A stretch of DNA of 64,000 nucleotides, taken from NCBI RefSeq assembly GCF_000633595.2, contig NZ_JIBU02000001.1:124001-188000 (forward strand). The letters run 5' to 3'. Of this stretch, positions 8,165-16,710 are shown piece after piece. Made by a program: the position numbers and the translations under genes. The stretch is from Clostridium drakei (GTDB taxonomy: Bacteria; Bacillota; Clostridia; Clostridiales; Clostridiaceae). Position 1 is the stretch's first letter. Every line of letters starts with the position of its first letter. The notes beneath the pieces were generated by a model that worked only from the letters and a program-made list of their open reading frames with translations, was not told the origin of the DNA and ran no database searches.

Positions 8165-8392
8165 TTAAAAATGTACACAAAATCTCCAAATGTGATATTT
8201 TTCAAAAGCTAAATAATCTTCTATATGTAGTTTTTCAATATATCTAACAGCTTTTCTATTAATAGCTGCGCAAATATCTATATAAATATGCTTTGTGCAT
8301 TTTTTATATGAGTATACTATATATGAAAATATGGTTGAAATACAAATAAATAAAAATACAATTTGTATTAAGTTAAAAGCATTTAATCTCAT
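8165..8392 (-). CDS. small single-span membrane protein upstream of yidC, candidate regulatory leader peptide
   Basis: 75 residues, not recognised by family. AAGGAGAT lies 8 bases before the ATG, so translation is well supported. Residues about 8-28 form one strong transmembrane segment (LIQIVFLFICISTIFSYIVY). A basic stretch (YKKCTKH) follows, predicting N-out/C-in topology, then a soluble tail ending HIWRFCVHF. It sits 53 bp before a yidC paralogue with a hairpin in the gap. The layout resembles B. subtilis MifM, a membrane-tethered arrest peptide that controls yidC2. No known arrest motif (for example RAPP) is visible. A plain YidC partner is the alternative. Confidence 0.62.
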   Translation of the reverse strand: MRLNAFNLIQIVFLFICISTIFSYIVYSYKKCTKHIYIDICAAINRKAVRYIEKLHIEDYLAFEKYHIWRFCVHF

Positions 8393-8650
8393 TGCTATTA
8401 TCTCCTTAAGTGGTATTACTAACTATTTGAATTATATCATTGAGATCTTAATAAAGCAAGTATGTTTGTTAAAATTCAAACCAGGTGGCTCTAGTTGTAA
8501 AAATTTAATTACATGGTTATATATAATTTATAACATTATATACTCTTGTAGTTATTTTATATATAGATTAGAAAAGCAAAAGAATCCCAATGAAAATTAA
8601 AGGGTATTATTATACTTTTGTAGAAGTTTAATATAAGGGGGGATGGTATT

Positions 8651-9010
8651 ATGGCATCATTAGAAATGAGAGGTTCTTTTGATTTAAATACAGAAACAAT
8701 AGATAATCAAGTAACAAAAATTTCACCTGGAAATTATGCTTTAGGACATATTAATAAAGAGAATAATCATTTTATAGTTGAATATGTTGGAAGAGCTGAT
8801 TCTGATGTGAATGGAAAGCTTAAACAACATGTTGGAGAGAAGTATAAAAAATTTAAATATAGCTATGCTACCTCACCTAAAGCAGCATTTCAAAAAGAAT
8901 GTAGAGATTACCATGAGTTTGGTGAAAATCAGAAACTTGATAATAAAATTCATCCAGATAAATCAGAAGATACATTTTGGAAGTGTCCTTATTGTGATAT
9001 ATGTAATTAA
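8651..9010 (+). CDS. small uncharacterised protein with GIY-YIG-like core and C-terminal CPYC motif
   Basis: 119 residues; AAGGGGGGATGG upstream of the ATG. The core reads GNYALGHI...FIVEYVGRADSDVNGKLKQHVGEKYKKF. This resembles a GIY-YIG nuclease fold start (Y-V-G-R, then R/K-L-x-x-H), although the classic GIY and catalytic Glu are not clear. The tail contains FWKCPYCDICN, with three Cys that could bind metal. Function is unknown; the fold resemblance is weak inference. It stands alone between the divergent small ORF and a strong terminator. The 8393-8650 gap upstream shows no gene. Confidence 0.7.
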   Translation: MASLEMRGSFDLNTETIDNQVTKISPGNYALGHINKENNHFIVEYVGRADSDVNGKLKQHVGEKYKKFKYSYATSPKAAFQKECRDYHEFGENQKLDNKIHPDKSEDTFWKCPYCDICN

Positions 9011-9107
9011 TAATATTGCGAAGAAGAACTCTTTTTATTATTAAGACCTAATTGAAAAAATATTAATACTATTTAGTTTATACAAATTATATATGCATAA
9101 TTTGTAA

Positions 9108-9151
9108 GCAATATAAAGCCCAGCAAATTAACTTGCTGGGCTTTATATTGC
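9108..9151. terminator. perfect 19-bp bidirectional terminator hairpin
   Basis: 9108-9126 and 9133-9151 are perfect complements around a 6-base loop, with AAAGCCCAGCAA/TTGCTGGGCTTT as the GC core. The A- and T-rich flanks serve termination of the plus-strand gene ending at 9010 and possibly the minus-strand activator gene. Confidence 0.85.
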
Positions 9152-9243
9152 AATTTACGAAAGTGATATTTCATTGTTGGCAGTCCACATCTCGAGACTT
9201 GTATCTCTTTATTTGAGATTCTCTGCATTTGCAACTGAAGATA

Positions 9244-11067
9244 TTAATCCAGTATCATAGAATCTATAAAATATTCTTGGAAATCTTCTCTTTTTGATAA
9301 CTCTATATATGTTGTTTTATTAATAATATCTACTGCATTTTCTCTTATTCGTTTTGATAGCAAATATATTTTAGCGCCACCCCCTGCACAGTTGCCAACA
9401 GATTCAATCTTACCCTTGAGCTCTTTGGGTATCATGCCTATGGTAGCAGAACTTTCTATATCCATATAATTACCAAATCCACCGCCAATGTACACTTTTT
9501 CTATTTCATTAAAGTTTATGTTCTTTTCTTTTAAAAGTATTTTGATACCAGCACATACAGCAGCCTTTGCTAATTGAACTTCTCGTACATCCTTTTGTGT
9601 AAAGGTAATACTTTCCTCATGTATACTATTTTGTGTTAGAATGAATTGTCTCATATTATCTATCTCAACAATCCTATTCTGATAATCCTTGTTTTCCACT
9701 TCGTCCGCTCCTGCCATTCTACCTGATTCATCTAATATTCCAAACTTCACAAATTGTGCGACAGCATCCAACACTCCTGAGCCGCATATTCCGCAAGGTT
9801 TTTCATTTCCTATTGTTTCGTATATTTTATCCTTTGATAAATCAACCTTGCTTATAGCTCCTTTTATGGCACCAATTCCATGCTTAATATTTGTGCCTTC
9901 AAAAGCTGGTCCGGCAGCTGTAGAGCAAGTTACTACTTCGTTTTTATTGCCTAGCGCAATTTCTCCATTAGTTCCAAGGTCTAATAATAATGAATATTTT
10001 TCTGAATTTAACATACCACAGGATAATATACCAGCAGTTATATCACTTCCTACAAAAGCTGATATACCAGGAAGTAAGCTTACCATGCCTTTAGTCTTAA
10101 TTCCGATCTCCTTAGCTTCAAGCTCCAATGCTTTTGTAACCACTGGAATATATGGTGACATAGTTATATTTTTACATGGAAGTCCAAGTAGTAGGTGAAT
10201 CATAATAGTGTTTCCAACAATAACTATATCATATATGTTATCTTCACTTATGTTATTTTTTTTACATAACAGTTCTATCATATCATTAAGCTGAGTTACA
10301 ATATTATCCTTCAATATACCTAATCCCTTTGGATTCTCAATAGTAAAATTTATTCTTGAAACCACATCAGCCCCATAACTTCTCTGGTTATTAACTCTTG
10401 AATCTATATCTATTACTTTTCCATCATTTAGATTTAATAAATAGATTACTATAGTAGTTGTACCTATATCTATAGCTAGTCCATAGTTTTGTTGTAAACA
10501 GTTACCACTTTCTAAATGTAAAAGACGATTCTTATAAAGTGATGCGGTAACATTAAAATCAGCTCCTCTTAACAAATCACTTACTTGAGGTAAATATTGT
10601 AAACCAATGAGTAAATCATCACTTTCACAAGCATCAATTAACCTTCTATAATCATCTCGTTGATCATTAATGGATGGTTTCTCAATTGCTAAATATTTTT
10701 TCTTCACTACAGTATCTAAAGTATATTGCTGTTCTGTCCCATTTATTAATACTTCCATATCTTTATTCTTTTCTAAAAGTACTATTTCTGAATCTTCATC
10801 TATAGTCAAATTACAGGATAATCTAAATCCACTTTCTAACTCTTCTTTAGTTAAATGTTTTATATCAAGTGGAGTAGGTTTCTTTAATCCTATTACTACT
10901 TTAACTTTACATTTTCCACAAATTCCTTTTCCATTGCAGGGACTATCTATAAATATTCTGTTATCCATTAATACATTAAATAAATTTTCACCTGATTTAA
11001 CATTTATGACTTCTTTACCTTTTTGTGAATTAATAATAAGTTGAAATTTTTTATTTAAAATATTCAT
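9244..11067 (-). CDS. corrinoid activation protein (2Fe-2S plus ASKHA/DUF4445 ATPase)
   Basis: RamA/activating-enzyme type protein that reduces inactive cob(II)alamin in corrinoid methyltransferase proteins back to cob(I)alamin at the expense of ATP. 607 residues. An N-terminal plant-type ferredoxin domain has cluster cysteines C44, C50, C53 and C85. A linker domain spans about 100-200. From about 200 it has an actin-like ATPase (ASKHA) fold: GLAIDIGTTTIVIYLL, IVGNTIMIHLLLG, LLLDLGTNGEIALG and GGGFGNYMD. It lies downstream of the methyltransferase set on the same strand. A strong hairpin at 11231-11281 separates it, so it may be expressed from its own promoter or by read-through. The GGGGGAAT ribosome site is well placed. 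Confidence 0.9.
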   Translation of the reverse strand: MNILNKKFQLIINSQKGKEVINVKSGENLFNVLMDNRIFIDSPCNGKGICGKCKVKVVIGLKKPTPLDIKHLTKEELESGFRLSCNLTIDEDSEIVLLEKNKDMEVLINGTEQQYTLDTVVKKKYLAIEKPSINDQRDDYRRLIDACESDDLLIGLQYLPQVSDLLRGADFNVTASLYKNRLLHLESGNCLQQNYGLAIDIGTTTIVIYLLNLNDGKVIDIDSRVNNQRSYGADVVSRINFTIENPKGLGILKDNIVTQLNDMIELLCKKNNISEDNIYDIVIVGNTIMIHLLLGLPCKNITMSPYIPVVTKALELEAKEIGIKTKGMVSLLPGISAFVGSDITAGILSCGMLNSEKYSLLLDLGTNGEIALGNKNEVVTCSTAAGPAFEGTNIKHGIGAIKGAISKVDLSKDKIYETIGNEKPCGICGSGVLDAVAQFVKFGILDESGRMAGADEVENKDYQNRIVEIDNMRQFILTQNSIHEESITFTQKDVREVQLAKAAVCAGIKILLKEKNINFNEIEKVYIGGGFGNYMDIESSATIGMIPKELKGKIESVGNCAGGGAKIYLLSKRIRENAVDIINKTTYIELSKREDFQEYFIDSMILD

Positions 11068-11230
11068 ATAATTCCCCCTATGAAGTATTTTTCTTTAAGT
11101 ATAGTTATATTCTACTTGAATATACATAATTTAAGTTTTGGAATATAGGAGTTCCCTATACATTAGACAATAAAATGAGACTCGTACTTGACCTTGTAAC
11201 AAACAAAGAACTCTCAGTAGGAAAAAACAC

Positions 11231-11281
11231 AAAAAACATTTTGGATTAATTTATTTTTAACATTGATCCAAAATGTTTTTT
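11231..11281. terminator. perfect 16-bp hairpin between methyltransferase I and the activator gene
   Basis: AAAAAACATTTTGGAT (11231-11246) is exactly complementary to 11266-11281, with A/T tracts on both outer flanks, so it can terminate either direction. It separates the three-gene methyltransferase operon from the activator. A second short palindrome, TATAGG-AGTTC-CCTATA (11144-11160), lies in the presumed activator promoter region. Confidence 0.75.
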
Positions 11282-11317
11282 ATTTACAACAAAAATGTTT
11301 TGTACAAGTTATGTACT

Positions 11318-12295
11318 TTAAAACATTTTTTTACTCATTTCATCTATTGAATTACTTACTGTTTCATATACATTTGGAAAATATCCCTTAGGTAAACCCG
11401 CAGTGAGGCATGGAATAAAGTATTTCTTTCCATTAGCTTTGCAAGCTTCTTCTACATGTTTCATACAATTTTCAGGTGTCCAATCCGGAAAATCAATCAA
11501 ACCGCTGTGGAGCCCTCCCATAAAGGATATTTTTTCACCATATTGCTTGATTATTTCAGGAATGTTATTAGTGTTCATAACGCCTTGCCAGATATCGATA
11601 CCCATTTCGATCATATATGGAACTAGGTTAGCTGCATAAGAATCGCTGTGGTGAACAATCAATTCAACACCATTGGCTTTATAGAAACCATAGATTTTTT
11701 TATAAGCTGGAAGAAAGAACTCTTCAAACATTGCAGGAGCCACAAAAGAGTTTTTTTGGCTACCCCAGTCATCATGATGGAAAATACAATCTGGATGAAG
11801 TTTTTCAACTATCACTTTTGCAGCATCCAGCTCATACTGCGTAATAGCATCAATTAACTCATGCATAGCTTCAGGCTCTTCATATAAACCCATTAATGCA
11901 TCTTCCATACCCATAAGATGATGTGTCATTTCAAAGACACCTGGAGCATAGAAAGGTGAGACAAATTCCTCATTACGGTCAACAGAATTAGCATGAGCAA
12001 CAGCTGCAGCCCAAGCTTCATCGGAAGTTTTTATTTCAGGAATTTTAACATATTTTTTCCATTCGGTAACATCTTTTAAAACTCTGTGTTCGTCATCATG
12101 CACAGGGAACGCACCAAGTTGACCTTCTGGCCATTGCCATGTTATTCCCCAATCATCTTTCCAAGTAGAACCGTATTTAGATCCATGTCCCAAAGGCATT
12201 TCCAGGATCATATTTAAAAATTCATATTGATTAACAAAACGATCTGGATTTCCACCTTTAATAGTTTCGAGTAAATTCTGTCTTTTAGTTAACAT
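11318..12295 (-). CDS. URO-D-family methyltransferase I (substrate:corrinoid methyltransferase)
   Basis: 325 residues of the uroporphyrinogen-decarboxylase-like superfamily used by MtaA/MtbA and by MtvB/OdmB-type O-demethylase methyltransferases. Likely zinc-ligand regions are visible: VELIVHHSD near residue 215 and FIPCLTAG near 293, matching the family His-x-Cys pattern. It should transfer a methyl group from an external donor to the neighbouring corrinoid protein. Phenyl methyl ethers are the best guess from the four-component layout, but methylated amines or other donors cannot be excluded. It is far from heme synthesis genes, which argues against true HemE. Last gene before the hairpin at 11231. 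Confidence 0.82.
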   Translation of the reverse strand: MLTKRQNLLETIKGGNPDRFVNQYEFLNMILEMPLGHGSKYGSTWKDDWGITWQWPEGQLGAFPVHDDEHRVLKDVTEWKKYVKIPEIKTSDEAWAAAVAHANSVDRNEEFVSPFYAPGVFEMTHHLMGMEDALMGLYEEPEAMHELIDAITQYELDAAKVIVEKLHPDCIFHHDDWGSQKNSFVAPAMFEEFFLPAYKKIYGFYKANGVELIVHHSDSYAANLVPYMIEMGIDIWQGVMNTNNIPEIIKQYGEKISFMGGLHSGLIDFPDWTPENCMKHVEEACKANGKKYFIPCLTAGLPKGYFPNVYETVSNSIDEMSKKMF

Positions 12296-12331
12296 ATATC
12301 AATACCTCCCCTTATATTATTTATGATATAT

Positions 12332-12964
12332 CTATGCTGTTGCCAATTCTTTAGCCTTAATTGCAGCACTACCTGCATCAGGAGTGTATGCATCTGCCCC
12401 TATTGAAGCCGCAAATTCAGCTGTTACAGGAGCACCACCAACCATTACATTGAATCCTTTTAATCCACTTTCTCTTAAAGTCTCAACTGTTTTCTTCAAA
12501 GCTGGCATTGTTGTAGTAAGAAGTGCTGAACATACTACTATTTTTACATTTTCATTTGCCTTAACTGCTTCAACAAATTTAGCATCGGGTACATCTACGC
12601 CAAGGTCTACTATTTTAAATCCAGTACTTTCAATCATCATTGAAACCAAATTTTTTCCAATGTCATGTAAATCGCCTGCGACTGTTCCAATAATACATGT
12701 TCCTAAAGAAGATGAAGCGCCACTTGAAAGATGAGGTTTAAGCACTTCTACACCTTTTGACATTGCTTTTGCTGCTATTAGCATTTCAGGTACGAATATT
12801 TCTCCTGTGGAGAACTTATCACCTACAACACCCATTGAGTCAATCATAGCTTGAAGTATATCTTCTGCTTTGCTTCCCTCATCTAGTGCTTCCTGCACCA
12901 ATCCTTTAATAAGTTTAGTTTTACCTTTCTCTACATTAACTTTTACTTCTTCAATTTTAGACAT
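12332..12964 (-). CDS. corrinoid protein of a methyltransferase system
   Basis: 210 residues, cytosolic methyl carrier of the MtaC/MtbC/MtvC/OdmA type. Residues about 5-85 form the helical cap domain. Residues about 88-205 form the B12-binding Rossmann domain with base-off signature D98-L-H100-D-I-G103 (H100 is the cobalt ligand) and the VMVGGAPVT segment. It accepts methyl from methyltransferase I and donates it to tetrahydrofolate via methyltransferase II. It is tightly spaced between those genes. AAGGAGG-type ribosome site. Confidence 0.93.
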   Translation of the reverse strand: MSKIEEVKVNVEKGKTKLIKGLVQEALDEGSKAEDILQAMIDSMGVVGDKFSTGEIFVPEMLIAAKAMSKGVEVLKPHLSSGASSSLGTCIIGTVAGDLHDIGKNLVSMMIESTGFKIVDLGVDVPDAKFVEAVKANENVKIVVCSALLTTTMPALKKTVETLRESGLKGFNVMVGGAPVTAEFAASIGADAYTPDAGSAAIKAKELATA

Positions 12965-12993
12965 TACCTTTTCCTCCTTATTACTATATATAA

Positions 12994-13797
12994 TTATTTC
13001 TTTTTACCAAATATTCCTTCTCTATATGCTCTAATATATTCCATGCAGTATTCGTCTTCACCTAATAGTGCTTCTGTTGCAAACAACATCCCTATTAAAT
13101 CCTGATTTAATGGATCAAGGATAAAGCTGTCCATTCCTGCATTCATAGCTAATACTGCAAATGCCTGATTGACAATTTTCCTAGCTGGAATATTAAAGGA
13201 AATATTGCTAACAGCTCCAACTACATGAATCGTAGGATATAATTCTTTGATTTTTTTCATAACCTCAGTTACCATGGTGATCCCTTCTTCTGATGTACAT
13301 AGCATTTCAATCAAGGGATCAATATGCATCCTAGAAGGATCAATGTTGTATTCTTTTGCTTTTGCCATTAAATCTACAAATACATCCAAACGGTCTTTAG
13401 CAGTTTTAGGGATTCCTTTGTCGCTGTTCAAGAGAGCAACACACTCCCATTTTGTATCAGCGATTGCAGGAAATGCCACATTAATCTTGTCACCTTCCAT
13501 AGATACGGAATTAAAAAGGCCTGGCTTTTTACAGTATTTCATGGCTTCTACGCATGTGTGGACGTTAGGGCTGTCCACTGCAATCGGTACATCGGTTGCG
13601 TCCTGTACAATGTCTATAAGCCATTTCATTGTTTCCAGTTCGATCTCATCATTCACTGAAGCGCAAACATCAATAAAATCTGCACCTGCTTCTGTTTGCT
13701 TTATTGCAAGATTTCTTATGAATTCTGCATCCTTTGCTGCAATGGCTTTAGCTGTGGAAGGAATCGCTCCATTAATTTTTTCACCAATTACTATCAT
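12994..13797 (-). CDS. methylcorrinoid:tetrahydrofolate methyltransferase II (pterin-binding domain)
   Basis: 267 residues, DHPS-like TIM barrel as in AcsE, MtvA and OdmD. Pterin-binding features: MIVIGEKINGAIPST, AGADFIDVCAS, VPIAVDSPN and GLFNSVSMEGDK, with HIDPLIEML and VVGAVSNISFNIP further on. It moves the methyl group from the corrinoid protein to tetrahydrofolate, feeding the Wood-Ljungdahl methyl branch. I choose the ATG at 13797 because AAGGGGTG is about 8 bases before it; the ORF-opening ATG at 13821 would place the ribosome site inside the gene. First gene of the operon. Confidence 0.9.
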   Translation of the reverse strand: MIVIGEKINGAIPSTAKAIAAKDAEFIRNLAIKQTEAGADFIDVCASVNDEIELETMKWLIDIVQDATDVPIAVDSPNVHTCVEAMKYCKKPGLFNSVSMEGDKINVAFPAIADTKWECVALLNSDKGIPKTAKDRLDVFVDLMAKAKEYNIDPSRMHIDPLIEMLCTSEEGITMVTEVMKKIKELYPTIHVVGAVSNISFNIPARKIVNQAFAVLAMNAGMDSFILDPLNQDLIGMLFATEALLGEDEYCMEYIRAYREGIFGKKK

Positions 13798-14471
13798 AAT
13801 ATACACCCCTTCTTTAAACATTTACTTTAAGTTACAATCATATCAATTAGTACTACAACACTTTAAATTTCTTTGATTTGCACTTTATGTTTTTCATCCC
13901 CATATTACCCATTGTACACATAGTTGATAAAAATAACGCAACATTCAGAAAAATTAGATTAGATGCTTTTACAATATTTTTTGCATATGATATCTTCATC
14001 ATCCTACACCGAAAAAATCGTGTTAAACATTTACATTAGGGAAGTGTAACCCCTTAGATGTTCACAACATTTAATTGGCTCTAATTAGGATGATATATGT
14101 TGCATCAATTGAAAGTATATACTATAATCTTTAATTCTCCTGACTGAATTTATACATTTTTTATTATTGTATAAGTAAGAGAAGAACCAGCAGAAAACGT
14201 TGTAATTTACCAACCATTTGATATAATTACATTATAGCAAATGGAAATTTTTAATTCTATTTGCAGAATGTACATTTTTTTAAGAATAATTTATACACAA
14301 TGTATGAATTAGATGAATTAATCACAGGGTAATTATTAAAAATATGGAATTAATTTATAATTTTGTTTTTGCAACATTCGTATTTGTGACATTTACGCAG
14401 TATGCATCGTAATTATTGAAACCTATTATTGATATTAACCGAAATTTTTGCAAGATTGGAGTGAACTAATT
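13798..14471. promoter_or_regulatory. long intergenic control region of the divergent methyltransferase operon and nudix gene
   Basis: About 670 AT-rich bases without an ORF. CATCATCCTA (13997-14006) and TAGGATGAT (14086-14094) are inverted copies about 80 bp apart, a possible operator pair. A weak promoter toward the operon (TTGCGT, then TACAAT) is readable on the minus strand around 13915-13945. The length suggests regulated expression, but no regulator gene is adjacent. Confidence 0.4.
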
Positions 14472-15026
14472 ATGAAAAAAATTCAAGAGAAAATTTTATA
14501 TAAAGGTAAATGGCTAGCATTAAAGCAAACAACTTATAAGAGTAAAAGTGGAGAAACTGTAAATTGGGAAAGTATAGAAAGAACTAATACTAGTAAAACT
14601 GTGGTTATAATACCTAAACTTGTTCCATCAAACAGATATTTAATGATAAAACAATATCGTCCAGCTATAAATAATTATATTTTAGGATTTCCAGCAGGCT
14701 TAGTAGAAGGTGAAGATTTAGAAAATGAAGCTTTAAGGGAACTTAAAGAAGAAACAGGATATATAGGAAAAATAAAAACTGTAAGCCCTGAATTATATTC
14801 AAATGCAGCACTATTAACAGATACTGTGCGTGTAGCGAATGTAGAAATTGATGAAACAATAAAAGAAAATTTAAATCCTAAACAACATCTTGAATCAGAA
14901 GAGGAAATAGAAGTTGTTTTGGTAAATGAGAATAGTTTGAAAAACTTTTTATTAGAAGAACAAGCAAAAGGTACAGCTATATCTATGGGATCATGGTATG
15001 TATTTTGCGAAGGGAGTAACGTGTAA
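14472..15026 (+). CDS. Nudix hydrolase, ADP-ribose pyrophosphatase type
   Basis: 184 residues. The complete Nudix box G-x5-E-x7-R-E-L-x-E-E-x-G is visible as GLVEGEDLENEALRELKEETGY near 85-105. Upstream are the ADPRase-type sequences KTVVIIPKLV and YLMIKQYRPAINNYILGFPAG. Members hydrolyse ADP-ribose or similar NDP-sugars to AMP and sugar phosphate; the substrate is inferred from family resemblance. ATG 14472 has GGAGTG 9-14 bases upstream; the in-frame TTG at 14448 lacks one. Single-gene unit ending at a bidirectional terminator. Confidence 0.85.
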   Translation: MKKIQEKILYKGKWLALKQTTYKSKSGETVNWESIERTNTSKTVVIIPKLVPSNRYLMIKQYRPAINNYILGFPAGLVEGEDLENEALRELKEETGYIGKIKTVSPELYSNAALLTDTVRVANVEIDETIKENLNPKQHLESEEEIEVVLVNENSLKNFLLEEQAKGTAISMGSWYVFCEGSNV

Positions 15027-15050
15027 GTTTTAGATGTGAAAAACAAATTT

Positions 15051-15090
15051 TTTTGAGAGGACAATTGTCATCTGCCCTCTCAAAAAGTTG
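15051..15090. terminator. bidirectional terminator between nudix gene and histidine kinase
   Basis: TTTTGAGAGG (15051-15060) pairs with CCTCTCAAAA (15076-15085), with T/A tracts on both sides. It serves the convergent genes ending at 15026 and 15137. Confidence 0.75.
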
Positions 15091-15136
15091 TGTACCAATG
15101 TTTTTATATTAAATCAAAATTTTGTATGTGTGAAAG

Positions 15137-16462
15137 TTATGATGTATATATATCGGAAAATTCTATACTTACTTTTTCAATATGGTTTTTATTAAAGCTA
15201 GTATTTTGTATAGGTACATTATCAGTTTCCTTTATGGTAACAGGAAGTTTTATAGTAAATTTGGTTCCCTTTCCATAAGTACTTTTAACTGAAATTTTTC
15301 CTCCATGCATTTCAACTAAAGATTTTACAAGAGACAAACCTATACCACTTCCTGTATAATTTATTGATGAAGTTGCATTTGACTGGCGAAATCTTTCAAA
15401 AATTATATCCAAATCATTTTCAAGTATGCCAATACCAGTATCTCCTACACAAATAATAATATAATCATTTTTGTCAAATATGTTTATAAATATATGTCCA
15501 CCTGGATTTGTAAATTTTATAGCATTAGATATTAAATTTAACATAATTCTTTCTATTTTATCAGGGTCACAAGCCATAATTTTTTCTTCTGTATTTGTAT
15601 CAAATGTAAGAGTTATGGATTTATTTTCTACATATTGAGCTACAGACAGTGTTATATCTTCAACCACATTAACTATATTGTAATTTCCAGTATTTATTTG
15701 AAAATATCCACTATCAATTTTTGTTATATCTATTAAATTATTAATAAGTTTTAATAATCTTAAAGAATTTTGTTTTATGCTCTTAAAATATTTAAAAGAT
15801 TTTTCTTCATTGCAGTTTAAGTTATTAAAAGATTTCATAAGTTGAAGTGCACTCAGAATTATGTTTAATGGTGTTCTAAGATCATGACTGATGTTTGTAA
15901 AAAAATCTGTCCTTAGTTTGTCAATTTCTTGCATTTTATTTAAGTGCAATCTATCTTCTCTTATTTTTTTGATTAAGGTTTTAATAATAGAACATTCTTT
16001 ATTCAATTCATATTTTACATTTTGCAGTACAGTACAATCCTCAAAAGTAAACATTATTTCATTTGATATTGAAGACTTGTTTTTTAAAGCACTAATTTTT
16101 ATATTGCAATATTTCTGATGTTTACTTGAAAAGAAATTATTTACTAAAAGATTATCTAATATTATAGCTTCTTTATCATTTATAATGCTTTTTATTTTAA
16201 TATTGATATCTTCAGTAAATGCATTGGGAAAAATCTGAAAAAAGTTTTTTCCTATAACAGTTTTATTGTATATCTTTGACATTTCTTCTAGTGTGGAATT
16301 CCAAAGTATTATGTTAAATTTGCTATCTAAAATTATAACTCCTATAGGAACATTGTCTATAATTGTATTAATCATATTTTTATCATTGGGAATATCTGTA
16401 TTAACAATGAAATTATTATTAGAGTTATTTGAAAATAAACAAGAATAATCAGAACTTAACAC
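15137..16462 (-). CDS. soluble PAS-containing sensor histidine kinase (orphan)
   Basis: About 441 residues with no clear transmembrane helix, so a cytosolic sensor. Order: PAS domain (DNVPIGVIILDSKFNIILWNSTLEEMSKIYNK region, about 30-150), coiled coil, HisKA with FFTNISHDLRTPLN (phosphoacceptor His), then HATPase_c with N box NLISNAIKFTNPGG, G1 VGDTGIGI, F box FERFRQ and G2 GSGIGLSLVKSLVEMHGG. I place the start at GTG 16462, because AAAGGAG lies 8 bases before it and inside the longer frame that opens at ATG 16480. No response regulator is adjacent. Orphan kinases of this kind feed Spo0A in clostridia, but that role is not shown here. Confidence 0.85.
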   Translation of the reverse strand: MLSSDYSCLFSNNSNNNFIVNTDIPNDKNMINTIIDNVPIGVIILDSKFNIILWNSTLEEMSKIYNKTVIGKNFFQIFPNAFTEDINIKIKSIINDKEAIILDNLLVNNFFSSKHQKYCNIKISALKNKSSISNEIMFTFEDCTVLQNVKYELNKECSIIKTLIKKIREDRLHLNKMQEIDKLRTDFFTNISHDLRTPLNIILSALQLMKSFNNLNCNEEKSFKYFKSIKQNSLRLLKLINNLIDITKIDSGYFQINTGNYNIVNVVEDITLSVAQYVENKSITLTFDTNTEEKIMACDPDKIERIMLNLISNAIKFTNPGGHIFINIFDKNDYIIICVGDTGIGILENDLDIIFERFRQSNATSSINYTGSGIGLSLVKSLVEMHGGKISVKSTYGKGTKFTIKLPVTIKETDNVPIQNTSFNKNHIEKVSIEFSDIYTS

Positions 16463-16710
16463 AGTGAGAACTCCTTTCATTATTATTAAAATAAACTGTT
16501 GTACAATAGCGCACTAATAACACATATTCTACAAAAGCATTTTAAATCCTTCTAAAATATATGTAAAATGTAAAATAAATATTAATTATTTCAATATTTT
16601 ACAGTGATTATGTATAATATAATAACTTTTAAACTAATTGCATTAGGTTTTTATATATGATATATTTTGAGTATATGTAAAATAATTTGTAATAAGCAGG
16701 TGGAATGATA

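Noticed and set aside
8295-8600. Plus-strand ORF of 101 codons opposite the small membrane protein
   Set aside because: Antisense to the 75-residue ORF, which has the better ribosome site and membrane-protein character; this one has no ribosome site.
9689-10198. Plus-strand ORF of 169 codons opposite the corrinoid activator
   Set aside because: Shadow of the activator gene, which has clear 2Fe-2S and ASKHA motifs.
11318-12295. True uroporphyrinogen decarboxylase (hemE)
   Set aside because: It sits with a corrinoid protein, a pterin methyltransferase and an activator, and has methyltransferase-type His/Cys zinc regions instead.
13798-14471. Sigma-54 promoter for the methyltransferase operon
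   Set aside because: No convincing GG-N10-GC element at -24/-12 on the minus strand.
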